Shown piece after piece: positions 63,265-64,000 of a stretch of DNA of 64,000 nt. Under the pieces are notes generated by a model, which did no database searches, was not told where the DNA came from, and worked only from the letters and a program-made list of their open reading frames with translations. The DNA comes from Brachynemurus nebulosus (lineage: Eukaryota; Arthropoda; Insecta; Neuroptera; Myrmeleontidae): the NCBI GenBank assembly GCA_035578155.1, contig JAPWDM010000005.1, positions 30,372,108-30,436,107 on the forward strand, read 5' to 3'. A program made the position numbers and the translations under genes. How positions within the stretch are numbered: position 1 is the stretch's first letter; every line of letters begins with the position of its first letter.

Positions 63265-63830
63265 GAGGTTATTTGCTACTTTTAACAGGTCAGTTACCCA
63301 GAGAAAACATTTTATCAACAACAAAATTAAGATCAAAGGTATAATTCGCAATTTATTTTCGAATTCACCAACAACCCAAAAAAAACACTTTAATGAATAA
63401 ATATACAAATTCATATTTAAATAATAAACACATATCCAGTATATACATAGTTTACAAATTTTATTATTAAAATCAATGTAACAGACTAGCAGACTAGACA
63501 ACATATTAAAACATTGGCATTGTGGTAATATAGGCTGCACTGATAAACTGGCAACAAAAACGTTGGCAGTCGTAACACTAGCCGTACGTAACTGACACAT
63601 ACAGCGCTAAAAAGACATATTGAATTAATATGAGAGTGGGTGTAGCTAATAATATTATAACAATTTGAATAAAATAAACACACATAACATAGAAGCCGAA
63701 TAAAATATACAAAATGGCCACGCCCACATTCATCTGTTTTTATTTATATCAATTATTCTATTATCGTGTATGTATTTTTGTATGTTTGTGATGTGTATAT
63801 GCATGTATGTATGTAATATGTATGTTTACG
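63265..63830. other. Intronic stretch; minus-strand frame of 137 codons is not supported as a gene
   Basis: The longest frame (63187-63600, minus) is rich in Leu, Ile, Tyr and Phe as AT-rich sequence tends to be, and overlaps the inverted repeat at 63122-63264. It shows no domain, splice support or codon bias that I can recognise. Confidence 0.45.
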
Positions 63831-64000
63831 ACCGGCCGCATACATTCCGGTTTTAACCGAGCCGGGCGCCCGGTCCGGGTACCTGAAGGTGCAAATAACA
63901 TGGTAACTCCATTTACTATCGCACACTTTTCTTATTCTTACCGGTCAGAACGGCCGGTCAGAATGTAACTGGCCACGCCCGGACCGGGCTGTCAAAAACA
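63831..64000. repeat. GC-rich, partly palindromic block cut by the window end
   Basis: GCCCGGTCCGGG occurs at about 63869 and, reversed, near 63979. CCGGCCG/CGGCCGG and GGTCAGAA phrases are repeated. TGGCCACGCCC occurs at about 63716 and again near 63972. The block is strikingly GC-rich for this window and may be one end of an element that continues beyond it. Confidence 0.5.

Noticed and set aside
63187..63600. Minus-strand reading frame of 137 codons, the longest after the T-box exon
   Set aside because: Composition follows AT-rich noise (Leu, Ile, Tyr, Phe), no domain is recognised, and it overlaps an inverted repeat.

Overview
This is AT-rich, TE-dense genomic DNA of an insect. The one gene I can support is the 5' part of a T-box transcription factor of the midline/H15 (Tbx20) class on the + strand. 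Exon 1 codes from 730 to 931 and carries the Tbx20-type eh1-like repressor motif (FSIAAIM). Exon 2 (7649-8213) is an acidic, Ser/Gly-rich linker that runs into the first 25 or so residues of the T-box (LETKDLWDKF, GTEMIITKTG). The phase-1 and phase-2 junctions fit. The rest of the T-box was not found, so 8214-64000 is read as an unfinished intron of at least 55.8 kb. The organism cannot be placed below insect from this sequence.

Intron 1 (932-7648) is mostly plain AT-rich sequence. It holds a TA-flanked MITE (4795-5228), a 70-nt perfect-type hairpin (5559-5628), and another TA-flanked element (6880-7589) interrupted by a hAT-type element with an exact 8-bp target duplication (6921-7453).

The large intron is a graveyard of mostly non-autonomous DNA transposons, many with readable target-site duplications (TSDs). 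There are hAT-type elements (19507-19960, 26645-28470, 27107-27755, 35903-36362, 43850-44420), TTAA-type elements (13359-13994, 33233-33688), TTA-type Harbinger-like elements (26866-27982, 53992-54503) and TA-type elements (15475, 25668, 38716, 47312, 55301, 57755 and 62028). Two tRNA-derived SINE copies, a lone retroviral-type tRNA-Lys primer-binding site, large palindromes (notably 32949-35808), a 120-bp tandem array (about 48.38-50.08 kb), a 74-bp array and several (TA)n tracts complete the picture.

The best structural finds are these: (1) a nest of five insertions at 26637-28478, where four levels keep diagnostic duplications; (2) three insertions whose pre-insertion site survives in the mirror-image copy of the same repeat in this window; (3) a set of TA-flanked elements that reiterate their own terminal motif internally; (4) a repeat that sits inside (TA)n tracts on both sides. 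I found no convincing second protein-coding gene, no CRISPR array, no rRNA and no intact tRNA gene.
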